From the NCBI GenBank assembly GCA_002426495.1, contig DIQC01000001.1, positions 1 through 36,421 on the forward strand: a stretch of DNA of 36,421 nucleotides, read 5' to 3'. This DNA comes from Thermacetogenium sp. UBA5472. Its GTDB lineage: Bacteria; Bacillota; DSM-12270; Thermacetogeniales; Thermacetogeniaceae. The notes beneath the pieces are model-generated. The model did no database searches. It saw only the letters and a list, made by a program, of their open reading frames with translations, and had not been told where the DNA came from. The first letter of the stretch is position 1. Each line of letters begins with the position of its first letter. The position numbers and the translations under genes are program-made. Below are positions 25,384 through 32,749 of this stretch, in pieces.

Positions 25384-26004
25384 CTAAAGAAAGGGATTAT
25401 TTGCACGCTCACTGCCAACAGTAGTAGCAGGACCATGGCCCGGATAAACGATGAACTCATCTCCACAAGGAAGGATCTTGTTCTTGATAGAGGCAATCAG
25501 CTCCGCATACGACCCTCCGGGAAAATCGGTTCTGCCTACCGAGCCTGCAAAAAGTGTATCCCCCACAAAAATAACTCCTGTCCCCTTTAAGGAAATACCG
25601 CCTCTAGTATGTCCTGGTGTGTGCAAAACCGACAAGACATCTTTGCCCACTGTCAGTTCTTCTCCATCACAAAGGAAAAGATCAGCTTTCGGACTGCTGT
25701 ATTGCCTACCCATATATTGCGAAAGGTTCAATTTGGGATCAGAAAGCAAGGGTAGATCCTCAACATGGATGGCTAATTTTGCGTCTGTTGCCTCTTTGAT
25801 CATAGTATTAGCAGCGATATGATCCATATGTCCGTGTGTGTTAACAATATATTTTACTGTTAAGCCCTTTTTATCAACCTCATCTAAAATCCGTTTTCCT
25901 TCAGCTCCCGGATCAATTACCATCGCCTCTTTTGTGTCCTCACAACAAACAAGATAACAATTAGAGGCCATAGCCCCTACTGCCAGGCATTCGACCTGCA
26001 TCAT
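25384..26004 (-). CDS. MBL-fold metallo-hydrolase, glyoxalase II-like (YqgX type)
   Basis: A 206-residue metallo-beta-lactamase fold protein. The dinuclear metal site is THGHMDH (His57, His59, Asp61, His62), followed by HTPGHTRGG and the bridging aspartate in GVIFVGDTLFAGSVGRTDFPG, and a final YPGHGPATTVGSERANNPFL, shown here as YPGHGPATT. Size and motifs match the short glyoxalase II-like hydrolases encoded beside relA and dtd in many Firmicutes. Hydrolysis of a thioester such as S-lactoyl-bacillithiol is the best guess, but the substrate is not proven. The ATG at 26004 has AAGGAGG upstream. It sits 82 bp after dtd. Confidence 0.88.
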   Translation of the reverse strand: MMQVECLAVGAMASNCYLVCCEDTKEAMVIDPGAEGKRILDEVDKKGLTVKYIVNTHGHMDHIAANTMIKEATDAKLAIHVEDLPLLSDPKLNLSQYMGRQYSSPKADLFLCDGEELTVGKDVLSVLHTPGHTRGGISLKGTGVIFVGDTLFAGSVGRTDFPGGSYAELIASIKNKILPCGDEFIVYPGHGPATTVGSERANNPFL

Positions 26005-26086
26005 AAACAGCCTCCTTTATAACCCTCAGGAGAGTCCCCTGCCTTGACAGTGCGGCGAAGAGCCTTCCCATGAAGGATGGTTTTTA

Positions 26087-26536
26087 TTATAAGTTTTTCT
26101 TACTGTCCAGCAAAACTGTAACAGGCCCCTCATTGAGAATCCCCACTTGCATCATAGTTTGAAACTCACCTGTAATCAAATGAATGCCACTTTCCTTTAA
26201 CATATCAAGCAGTTTCTCGAACAAAGTCAGGGCAACCTCCGGAGCGGCCGCATTTGTAAAACTGGGACGCCTCCCCTTGCGGCAGTCACCATAAAGGGTA
26301 AATTGGGAAACCACCAGCAACTCCCCTGCCACATCAGCTACAGAACGATCAAATTTTCCATCTTGATCAGGAAATATTCTCAAATTTAATATTTTGTCTG
26401 CAATATATCGGACATCACTATCATGATCATCTTTTCCCACTCCGATCAATACTACTAATCCAGCCCCAATAGAGCGTTTTGGCTGTTCCTCCACCTGTAC
26501 CCAACCGCTGCTGACTCTCTGCACCACGGCTCGCAC
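26087..26536 (-). CDS. dtd: D-aminoacyl-tRNA deacylase
   Basis: Homodimeric enzyme that removes D-amino acids, and mischarged glycine, from tRNA. It is 149 residues. The N-terminus RAVVQRVSSGWVQV, VGKDDHDSDVRYIADKILNL, LLVVSQFTLYGDCRKGRRPSF and the late NEGPVTVLLDS all match the family, including the SQFTLYGD active-site segment. The usual GP motif in the C-terminal part is present in NEGPVT. I start at GTG 26536 because AAGGGG lies 8 bases upstream and the family starts at M-R-A-V-V-Q-R-V; the longer GTG at 26545 leaves no room for a ribosome binding site. It follows relA by 12 bp. Confidence 0.96.
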   Translation of the reverse strand: MRAVVQRVSSGWVQVEEQPKRSIGAGLVVLIGVGKDDHDSDVRYIADKILNLRIFPDQDGKFDRSVADVAGELLVVSQFTLYGDCRKGRRPSFTNAAAPEVALTLFEKLLDMLKESGIHLITGEFQTMMQVGILNEGPVTVLLDSKKNL

Positions 26537-26548
26537 ATCTATCACCCC

Positions 26549-28726
26549 TTAATTGGGCACCACTCTATGCACTTCCAGCACATCACTGACCTGGTTGACC
26601 TTCTGCATCACTCTATACAGGTGCTCAACATTACGAATCTCAATCTTTAGGTTAACACGAGCCATTCTATTTTTCATGCCCCTGGCATGTACTGCATTGA
26701 TAATCGTTTTTGTATCTGCAATCGTTGTCATAATATCTGTTGTCAGGTTTGGTCGGTCAAAGGCCTTGACTTCGATTTCCACCTGGTAAGTTGCCGGTGC
26801 CTCCTGTTCCCAGCTCACTTCAATGATCCGCTCTGTTTCTCCTTGAACGTGATGGGCAATATTAGGGCAATCGGCTCTATGGACAGAGACACCCCGTCCT
26901 CGGGTAATATAACCGATGATCTCGTCCCCGGGCAAGGGGTTGCAGCAGTGAGAAAGGTGAACTGCCAGATCCTTGACACCCTTGACACTGACCCCTGTAG
27001 CAGCAAGATCCTTTTTCTCAGGAATCCTTAACAGCAGCTCGGCTTCCCCATCAGAAACAAGAGGTTCTGGTTCATTCGCTTTCTTGAGTTCAGTGCGCAC
27101 TTTACCGATGACAGATACGACAGAGAGACTTCCGCTGCCGATCCCGGCATACAGATCATCATCTTTTTGAAAACCGAGCCGCCGGCAGAGTTCATCCTTC
27201 CCTTTCATCTTAAAGAAGGTATCAGGCTCAAATACCTGCTTGCGCAGCTCCTTTTCTAGTAGTTCCCTGCCGCGCAGTATATTATCTACCTTCTGTTCCT
27301 TCTTAAACCACTGTTTGATCCGATTTTTCGCCTGTGATGTCTTAACCATAGAAAGCCAATCTCGGCTTGGACCGCCACTCTGTTTAGAGGTCAGAACTTC
27401 CACAATATCCCCGTTTTTTAGCTGGTAATCTATGGGAACTATTCTCCCGTTAACCTTAGCCCCTATACAGCGATTGCCTACCTCAGTATGGATGCGGTAG
27501 GCAAAATCAATAGGAATAGAACCGGCAGGAAGTTCCAAGACATCCCCTTTAGGCGTAAAGACAAAAACAACATCTGAAAAAAGATCTATTTTTAGTGATT
27601 CCAAAAACTCCCGATCATCTCTTAATTCATAATTCCAGTCTAAGATCTGACGCAACCAGGATAGCTTCTTTTCATACTCCTCATCAGTGGGGGAACCGCT
27701 TTCTTTGTATCTCCAGTGAGCTGCAATTCCGTATTCTGCAGTCCGATGCATATCATAGGTGCGAATCTGCAGTTCAAAAGGCTCTCCCATAGGTCCCACT
27801 AAACTAGTGTGCAGGGATTGATACATGTTTTGTTTCGGCATTGCAATATAATCCTTAAAACGACCAGGAATAGGCTTCCACATGGTGTGCACTATACCCA
27901 GTGTTGCATAACACTCCTTGACAGTATTGACAATTATCCTGACCGCGATCAGGTCATAGATTTCCGAGAGATCCTTTTTCTGTTCTGACATTTTGTGATA
28001 AATGCTATAGAAGTTTTTTGGCCTACCTGATATTTCAGCTGGGATTCCTGTTTCATCGAATTTTTCTTTGAGTTTAGAGATGACAAGATTGATATAGTCC
28101 TCCCGCTCACGCCGCTTTTTGGCAATCTTTTCTGCCAGATCGTAGTACTTTTCAGACTCCAAGTAGCGAAAGGCAATGTCTTCGATCTCCCCTTTTATCT
28201 TATAGATACCAAGGCGATGCGCTACCGGAGCATAAATTTCCAGAGTCTCCTGGGCGATTTCCTTCTGCTTTTCTACCGGATGATGCTTGAGAGTACGCAT
28301 ATTATGCAGGCGATCAGCCAGCTTAATCATGATCACGCGCACATCCTGAGCCATGGCCAGAAACATGCGGCGTAGATTTTCTGCATGGCGATCCTCCTTG
28401 GATTTGTACTCTATTTTACCTAATTTAGTTACTCCAGCTACCAGGAACCGGGTCTTGGCACCGAACAGCTCCTCAATTTCATCAAATGTGACATCTGTAT
28501 CTTCCACAACATCGTGGAGCAAACCCGCAACAATAGAAAGTACATCCAACTGCAACTCCGCCAAAATGTAGGCTACTTCCAGTGGATGCTGAATATATGG
28601 CTCACCAGATATGCGGAACTGCCCGGCATGTGCCTTCTCTGCAAAGAGATAGGCGCGTTCGACCAAATCTCGATCAAAGTTCGGATAATAGCTTTCAATT
28701 TTATTAAAAAGTCGCGCCAAAGTCAT
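26549..28726 (-). CDS. relA: Bifunctional (p)ppGpp synthetase/hydrolase Rel
   Basis: Long RelA/SpoT homologue, 725 residues, with an intact N-terminal HD hydrolase domain (YIQHPLEVAYIL, LLHDVVEDTD, IMIKLADRLHNMRTL). The synthetase domain includes RPKNFYSIYHKM and GRFKDYIAMPKQNMYQSLHT. A TGS domain (FVFTPKGDVLELPAGSIPIDF), a zinc-finger/helical region (HLSHCCNPLPGDEIIGYITR) and a C-terminal ACT domain follow. The RFKD form of the RxKD motif is the one found in bifunctional enzymes, so both making and degrading the alarmone is predicted. The ATG at 28726 has AGGGATGG upstream. It heads the relA-dtd-hydrolase-hisS-aspS series and has a candidate promoter of its own. Confidence 0.97.
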   Translation of the reverse strand: MTLARLFNKIESYYPNFDRDLVERAYLFAEKAHAGQFRISGEPYIQHPLEVAYILAELQLDVLSIVAGLLHDVVEDTDVTFDEIEELFGAKTRFLVAGVTKLGKIEYKSKEDRHAENLRRMFLAMAQDVRVIMIKLADRLHNMRTLKHHPVEKQKEIAQETLEIYAPVAHRLGIYKIKGEIEDIAFRYLESEKYYDLAEKIAKKRREREDYINLVISKLKEKFDETGIPAEISGRPKNFYSIYHKMSEQKKDLSEIYDLIAVRIIVNTVKECYATLGIVHTMWKPIPGRFKDYIAMPKQNMYQSLHTSLVGPMGEPFELQIRTYDMHRTAEYGIAAHWRYKESGSPTDEEYEKKLSWLRQILDWNYELRDDREFLESLKIDLFSDVVFVFTPKGDVLELPAGSIPIDFAYRIHTEVGNRCIGAKVNGRIVPIDYQLKNGDIVEVLTSKQSGGPSRDWLSMVKTSQAKNRIKQWFKKEQKVDNILRGRELLEKELRKQVFEPDTFFKMKGKDELCRRLGFQKDDDLYAGIGSGSLSVVSVIGKVRTELKKANEPEPLVSDGEAELLLRIPEKKDLAATGVSVKGVKDLAVHLSHCCNPLPGDEIIGYITRGRGVSVHRADCPNIAHHVQGETERIIEVSWEQEAPATYQVEIEVKAFDRPNLTTDIMTTIADTKTIINAVHARGMKNRMARVNLKIEIRNVEHLYRVMQKVNQVSDVLEVHRVVPN

Positions 28727-28748
28727 TGTTCCATCCCTCTCTACAAAT

Positions 28749-28778
28749 ATCCTACGGGTAATGCAGCATTTCTGTCAA
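28749..28778 (-). promoter_or_regulatory. Candidate promoter for relA
   Basis: TTGACA (28773-28778), an 18-bp spacer and TAGGAT (28749-28754) on the minus strand, about 25 bp before the relA start. The -35 is perfect and the -10 matches at four of six positions. Confidence 0.55.
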
Positions 28779-28842
28779 GCAACGGCGCATAATATATTGA
28801 GCACCGGCTATATCCGGCATCGTAAGTGTATTGCTGTCAAGT

Positions 28843-28873
28843 AAACTCCGCTTATCTAATCAAGCGGAGTTTT
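28843..28873 (-). terminator. Hairpin overlapping the lapA-like stop codon
   Basis: AAACTCCGCTT pairs with AAGCGGAGTTT in an 11-bp stem with an 8-nt loop that includes the stop codon of the LapA-like gene. The T run after it is short (TTTACTT) on the minus strand, so termination may be partial. Confidence 0.5.
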
Positions 28874-29116
28874 CAGATCAAGCGGTTCTTCAGCAACCTT
28901 TTTCGCATTTTTAGCAGATTTTCTCCCTGCGAAGCGCCCCAGCAGAAAACCCACCACAAGGCCACAAAGAGCTGCGGCTAAGATCACCAACACAAGGGGC
29001 ATCTCAGGCACAGCCCAAAAGAAAAACTTGATAGATACTGGTCCCGCATTCTGGACAGCCAAAATCGCAATAAAGATTGAAAAAATTAAAGTGCCTATAC
29101 CATAGATAAGTGGCAT
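28856..29116 (-). CDS. LapA (DUF1049) family small membrane protein
   Basis: An 86-residue protein with two hydrophobic segments (LIYGIGTLIFSIFIAILAV and PLVLVILAAALCGLVVGFLL) separated by QNAGPVSIKFFFWAVPEM, then a basic, soluble tail (GRFAGRKSAKNAKK). This is the layout of the LapA domain, named after the lipopolysaccharide assembly protein. Firmicutes make no LPS, so the role here is unknown; envelope or membrane-associated assembly is a guess. GGAGGGGTG lies upstream of the ATG at 29116. A monocistronic or leaky relA-linked unit is likely. Confidence 0.8.
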   Translation of the reverse strand: MPLIYGIGTLIFSIFIAILAVQNAGPVSIKFFFWAVPEMPLVLVILAAALCGLVVGFLLGRFAGRKSAKNAKKVAEEPLDLKTPLD

Positions 29117-29158
29117 CCCTAAACACCCCTCCGTTTTTTTAACTATAGTAGATACTTA

Positions 29159-29258
29159 ACTTAGAGTAGGTCGCAGAGCTTCTACTCTAAGTAAACGGTG
29201 AAAGATCATTAACTTAGAGTACGAATCAAAGATTCTACTCTAAGTAAACGAAGTTTAC
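29159..29258. repeat. Two tandem copies of a hairpin-forming repeat
   Basis: Copy 1 (29159-29192) has ACTTAGAGTAG and CTACTCTAAGT around a 12-nt loop. Copy 2 (29212-29245) has ACTTAGAGTA and TACTCTAAGT, with an inner GAATC/GATTC stem and one bulged base. Both copies are followed by AAACG. After copy 2, GTAAAC-GAA-GTTTAC (29244-29258) makes a third small hairpin. The rest of the 29117-29339 gap shows no gene. The arms are identical while the loops differ, as in mobile or structural intergenic repeats. Confidence 0.75.
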
Positions 29259-29296
29259 CGGTGTTACATTTCACATAGTTCGCAAGGTTTAGATAT

Positions 29297-29327
29297 GACA
29301 CAGGAGAGTCACCCCCTGTGTCTTTTT
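29297..29327 (+). terminator. Terminator-like hairpin facing the plus strand
   Basis: GACACAGG (29297-29304) pairs with CCTGTGTC (29315-29322), followed on the plus strand by TTTTT. On the minus strand the stem follows the transporter stop codon but lacks a T run. It may stop antisense transcription or, less efficiently, end the transporter mRNA. Confidence 0.55.
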
Positions 29328-29339
29328 AATTATTCTGGG

Positions 29340-30293
29340 TTAATTCGTTTCAGAAGGGGCAAATCCCTGCTCATCTATTCTTTTTTGTATAATTTTGCAC
29401 TGTCCCCACTCTCCACATCCCTTGCAATCCTTTCCGATCTGACAGGGTTCCACATGGATGAGCACCTGCGCACCAGGATATTTATCCTTTATTTCTACCT
29501 CTATATCATCGCATACCTGGTGAGTAGTGGCTATATGATAATACTGCGGCACCACCAGATGCAGGTCGATAAACCGCTGATCTCCGGCTTTTCGCGTCCG
29601 CAGTGCATGAAAGTTGAGAACCATTTTAGGTTCAAAACCCTTGATAATTTCCCTGATCTCTGCTTCTTCTTCCTGAGGCAGGCTGGTATCGAGCAGTGGA
29701 AAAAAGGCTTTGATGGTCAGATCATAAGCAGCCTTAATGATCAACAGAGCAACACCAATAGCGATCAAGGGGTCAAATAATTGGATGTCTGTAACCCAGA
29801 GCAAAAGCATCCCCACGGCAACCCCTGCCGATGTATAAACATCGGTTCTCAAATGCAGGGCATCGGCCTCCAGGGCTATAGAATCTGTTTCGCGAGCTGT
29901 TTTCATTAACAGATATGAAATAACCCAGTTCACAGCTGCGGAAAAGAGCATAACAATCATCCCCCAGAAGGGTGTCTGCACCTGGGCACCTGTCATGATC
30001 TTGGCAACCGCCTCCTTGATGATCAAGATAGCTGCTACAAAGATCAGGAGTGCTTCGATTACCCCGGACACATTTTCAACTTTTCCATGCCCATACTGGT
30101 GTTCATCATCCGGAGGCTTGCTGCTTACGCTCACCGCAAAAAGAGCGATCAGGGCAGCTATCAGATCCATTCCTGAATGTATCGCCTCCGAAATAACGCT
30201 GACCGAACCGATCATTAAACCTACAATTAACTTTAGAGTCACCAGAACAGAGTTGGAAAGAACAGATAACCTTGCTACCTCTACCTTCTGCAT
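29340..30293 (-). CDS. Cation diffusion facilitator efflux transporter, probable Co/Ni or Zn
   Basis: CDF family metal/proton antiporter, 317 residues, with six hydrophobic segments and a cytoplasmic C-terminal domain. Metal-site residues are the H and D of SEAIHSGMDLIAA in helix 2 and of EADALHLRTDVYTS in helix 5, an HD-HD site as in Zn, Co or Ni carriers. A cytoplasmic loop has HQYGHGKVEN. The C-terminal domain ends in a Cys-rich tail, CQIGKDCKGCGEWGQC, not part of the usual domain and possibly a metal-sensing site. ATG at 30293 has AGGAGGT 7 bases upstream; a longer TTG start at 30314 lies inside the leader. A riboswitch-like leader and terminator precede it, and cobT is the gene before, both pointing to cobalt or nickel. 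Confidence 0.88.
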   Translation of the reverse strand: MQKVEVARLSVLSNSVLVTLKLIVGLMIGSVSVISEAIHSGMDLIAALIALFAVSVSSKPPDDEHQYGHGKVENVSGVIEALLIFVAAILIIKEAVAKIMTGAQVQTPFWGMIVMLFSAAVNWVISYLLMKTARETDSIALEADALHLRTDVYTSAGVAVGMLLLWVTDIQLFDPLIAIGVALLIIKAAYDLTIKAFFPLLDTSLPQEEEAEIREIIKGFEPKMVLNFHALRTRKAGDQRFIDLHLVVPQYYHIATTHQVCDDIEVEIKDKYPGAQVLIHVEPCQIGKDCKGCGEWGQCKIIQKRIDEQGFAPSETN

Positions 30294-30318
30294 GGCAGAT
30301 ACCTCCTGTTTCAATATA

Positions 30319-30363
30319 CAAAAAGGACCCCATCAAGGTTCATAAATAGCTTGATGAAGTCCC
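30319..30363 (-). terminator. Regulatory terminator in the transporter leader
   Basis: GGACTTCATCAAG and CTTGATGGGGTCC form a long stem with an 11-12-nt loop, followed by TTTTTG on the minus strand. Its 5' arm shares GACTTC with the base stem of the upstream aptamer-like fold, so the two are mutually exclusive. Metal binding would be expected to favour read-through into the transporter gene. Confidence 0.8.
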
Positions 30364-30422
30364 GCGAAATTTACCGAACCCGCTGTCTTATAGACCCAGC
30401 CCAATGGTGAGCCTGACTTTGT
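30355..30422 (-). promoter_or_regulatory. Candidate NiCo (czcD) riboswitch
   Basis: The leader folds as a four-way junction. The base stem is AAGUC/GACUU. Arms are GCUC/GGGC, GUC/GAC and GCGGG/UUCGC. The joining segments are G-rich: CAGG, CUGGG, ACAGCGGG and CGCGGGAC. That arrangement of four short stems with conserved G runs at the junction is how I remember the NiCo class, which controls czcD-type CDF genes in Clostridia. Seen: the fold, the overlapping terminator and the transporter gene. Remembered: the class consensus. Inferred: Co2+ or Ni2+ as ligand. A different metal-responsive leader cannot be excluded. Confidence 0.6.
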
Positions 30423-30429
30423 CACATTC

Positions 30430-30458
30430 ATACTAGCACGGGTGAAAACAGGAGGCAA
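30430..30458 (-). promoter_or_regulatory. Promoter of the transporter leader
   Basis: TTGCCT (30453-30458), a 17-bp spacer and TAGTAT (30430-30435) with an extended TGC just before it, on the minus strand. The start would fall near 30423, exactly at the 5' edge of the aptamer-like fold, so the transporter is transcribed independently of cobT. Confidence 0.65.
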
Positions 30459-30485
30459 TCAAATGAAAATGAAAATTATATTCAA

Positions 30486-31541
30486 TTAGCGCAAACCATC
30501 ATCAGACACTCCTGCCGAATCAAAGCTGGCCATTTCTCTGACGATCTTCAAAGCGGCGTCAATAAGATTAAAGACAAGAGCCGCACCTGTTCCCTCTCCT
30601 AAACGCATATTCATATGCAGCATAGGTTTCAAACCTAACCAGGTAAGCATAATCTTGTGCCCCGGTTCCTCTGAAAGATGTGAAGCTATCATATAATCCA
30701 CAGATTGTGGGGCTAAAGAACGGGCGATCATGGCGCCGGCACAGGAAATGAACCCATCGATGACTACAGGAACACGATGAGCGGCAGCTCCCAGAATCAC
30801 TCCGGCGATGCCTCCGATTTCGAATCCTCCTACCTTGGCTAATACATCCAGGCCATCCCTTGTATCAGGCTTGTTGATACTGAGAGCCTGCTCCACAATG
30901 CTTATCTTACGCTGCATTGCATCTTGCTTGATGCCTGTTCCTTTGCCTATGATCAGGTCTACAGGAAATCCAGTAAAGGCTGCCAGAATAGCAGAACTGG
31001 GTGTAGTGTTGCCGATTCCCAGATCACCGGTTGCCAAGAGCTGTGTACCCTTTTTGATTTGTTCAACAGCTGCCTCAATCCCGCCTTCTACTGCAGCTCG
31101 GGCCTGATCCCTTGTCATGGCAGGCCCCTGGCTGATGTCATCTGTACCCGGGGCAACCCTCTTTACAACAAGACGGTCATCATCTACTGGCTCCACAATA
31201 CCCAGATCAACACAGATCACTTCAGCACCAACATGTCTGGTAAGCACATTGATAGCGGCACCACCGTTTAACATCCCGATCAACATCTGTCTGCTCACTT
31301 CCTGAGCAGCTACACTGACCCCCTGCCTTGTCACGCCATGATCGCCAGCACAGGCAATAACAGCCTTTTTTCCAAGATCAGGGCTTACCTCCCCAGTGAT
31401 CCCAGCAATCTTGACAGCAACCTCTTCCAGCATACCTAAACTTCCATAGGGCTTGATCTTATTCTTCTGATGGTTACGCGCCTCTTCCATGGCCTCACTT
31501 TGCAGTTCATTGATCTTCTCGATGGTAGTTTCCAACAACAT
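30486..31541 (-). CDS. cobT: Nicotinate-nucleotide--dimethylbenzimidazole phosphoribosyltransferase
   Basis: Cytoplasmic enzyme of the lower-ligand branch of cobalamin synthesis. It transfers the phosphoribosyl group of nicotinate mononucleotide to dimethylbenzimidazole or a related base, giving alpha-ribazole phosphate. It is 351 residues. Typical motifs are PYGSLGMLEEVAVKIAGI, CAGDHGVTRQGVSVAAQEV, LNGGAAINVL, GDLGIGNTTPSSAILAAF and LRLGEGTGAALVFNLIDAAL, with the family's catalytic glutamate in RLGEGTG. ATG at 31541 follows GAGGAGGT. It stands alone behind a cobalamin riboswitch; the other cob genes are not in this window. Confidence 0.96.
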   Translation of the reverse strand: MLLETTIEKINELQSEAMEEARNHQKNKIKPYGSLGMLEEVAVKIAGITGEVSPDLGKKAVIACAGDHGVTRQGVSVAAQEVSRQMLIGMLNGGAAINVLTRHVGAEVICVDLGIVEPVDDDRLVVKRVAPGTDDISQGPAMTRDQARAAVEGGIEAAVEQIKKGTQLLATGDLGIGNTTPSSAILAAFTGFPVDLIIGKGTGIKQDAMQRKISIVEQALSINKPDTRDGLDVLAKVGGFEIGGIAGVILGAAAHRVPVVIDGFISCAGAMIARSLAPQSVDYMIASHLSEEPGHKIMLTWLGLKPMLHMNMRLGEGTGAALVFNLIDAALKIVREMASFDSAGVSDDGLR

Positions 31542-31564
31542 CACACAACCTCCTCATTTTTAAT

Positions 31565-31605
31565 AAAAAAAAGTCCCCAACCCTTATCATAGGCTGGGGA
31601 CTTTT
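31565..31605 (-). terminator. Expression-platform terminator of the cobalamin riboswitch
   Basis: On the minus strand AAGTCCCCAGCC and GGGTTGGGGACTT pair around an 8-nt loop and are followed by eight T. It lies between the aptamer and cobT, so B12 binding should stop transcription before the gene. Confidence 0.9.
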
Positions 31606-31629
31606 CCATCATCCCTTTATTCCATGTCA

Positions 31630-31805
31630 ACAGGCAGGTCTCCTGGCTTCCAGTTCATCCTCCCCTGCACCTTCCCAGACCGGTTGGCCGATCCAGTGAT
31701 ATCCTGCAGGCTTGTTCCTGGTTACAGTGGCGGGACCGCTCAAGGATTTGCACCTGATTCCCTATTCACCCTAATGGGCACCTGTTGCACTATTATCGCA
31801 AACCA
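31630..31805 (-). promoter_or_regulatory. Cobalamin riboswitch
   Basis: The minus-strand leader carries the conserved series of this class. GGGTGAATAGGGAA leads into the B12-box part AGGTGCAAATCC, then GCGGTCCCGCCACTGTAA, and the 3' segment GAAGCCAGGAGACCTGCC closes the aptamer. The 316-bp gene-free stretch from 31542 to 31857 is filled by promoter, aptamer and terminator. Adenosylcobalamin or another cobalamin should lower cobT expression. Confidence 0.93.
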
Positions 31806-31823
31806 TTTCTTAACTTATCCTGT

Positions 31824-31852
31824 ATCATAACCCATAAAAGACCCGTAGGCAA
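31824..31852 (-). promoter_or_regulatory. Promoter of the cobalamin riboswitch and cobT
   Basis: TTGCCT (31847-31852), a 17-bp spacer and TATGAT (31824-31829) on the minus strand. The -10 matches at five of six positions. It lies just after the secF stop codon and about 20 bp before the aptamer. Confidence 0.65.
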
Positions 31853-31857
31853 GAGGT

Positions 31858-32730
31858 TTATAATCTCCCCCCCCGCAACCTGCGGTAATCGTACCAGAGC
31901 GGACTAGAAACAAAAATGGAAGAGTAAGCTCCTACAACAATACCGATCAGCATGACAACAACGAAGGTCTTGAGTGTTGTCCCACCGAAGATCAACATAG
32001 CTAGCAAGGCTAATATAACGGAAACACCAGTATTGATGGAGCGAACTAGCGTCTGCCAAACACTAGTATTAACGAGTTCATCCAAAGGATCGTCTTTCTT
32101 GCGTTTACCCATATTCTCTCTGATGCGATCAAAGATAACAATGGTGTCATTGATTGAATAACCAACAATGGTCAGCAGTGCCGCAATAAACGTCGAATCC
32201 ACATCTAACCTAAATATGGACACCAATCCCACTGTGATCAAGATAACGTGCACCACACCTGATACTGCAGCCAGGCCTGTGAGCAGCTCAAAGCGTATAG
32301 CAATGTAGACAACCATCAAGACAAAGGCGATAACAAGAGCGAGTATCGCATTATTCCGCAGTTCCTTACCTATAGTAGGCCCTACACTCTCATTGCGCAA
32401 CATATCATAACTGCCGAATTCCTCTTCCATGCTCTGCAAAAGTTTAGTGCTCTCCTCCTGAGAAAGATCCTCAGTACGGATCATGATTACATTCCCTTCA
32501 CTCTCCTGTACCGTGCTATCTTGGGGAAGACCGGATTCATCTAAAACTGAACGCACATCCTCGACTGCTACACTCTGCTCAAACTTTAGTTCAATCAGGC
32601 TGCCTCCGGTGAAATCGATACCAAGGTTTAGCCCTTGGATTCCTAACGAGATAAAGCCTGCTATAATCACAATTAGGGACAGTATATAACAGTACTTTCT
32701 CAATTTGATAAAACTAAAACGCATACCCAT
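31858..32730 (-). CDS. secF: Protein translocase subunit SecF
   Basis: Membrane subunit that works with SecD to use the proton motive force to complete Sec-dependent export. It is 290 residues with six transmembrane helices. The first is followed by GIDFTGGSLIELKFEQ, the SecF signature, and a P1-like external domain. Helix 4 carries VGYSINDTIVIFDRIREN, the D-R motif linked to proton conduction. ATG at 32730 (MGMRFSFIKL) has GGGAGG 10 bases upstream. The longer frame to 32757 overlaps the end of secD. It lies 19 bp after the secD stop, and the ribosome binding site lies just past that stop. Confidence 0.96.
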   Translation of the reverse strand: MGMRFSFIKLRKYCYILSLIVIIAGFISLGIQGLNLGIDFTGGSLIELKFEQSVAVEDVRSVLDESGLPQDSTVQESEGNVIMIRTEDLSQEESTKLLQSMEEEFGSYDMLRNESVGPTIGKELRNNAILALVIAFVLMVVYIAIRFELLTGLAAVSGVVHVILITVGLVSIFRLDVDSTFIAALLTIVGYSINDTIVIFDRIRENMGKRKKDDPLDELVNTSVWQTLVRSINTGVSVILALLAMLIFGGTTLKTFVVVMLIGIVVGAYSSIFVSSPLWYDYRRLRGGRL

Positions 32731-32749
32731 ATTATATACGCCTCCCTTC

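Noticed and set aside
29295..29780. Plus-strand open frame of 161 codons opposite the transporter gene.
   Set aside because: It lies over the coding strand of a well-supported CDF gene, starts at a terminator hairpin, has no ribosome binding site and no recognisable domain.
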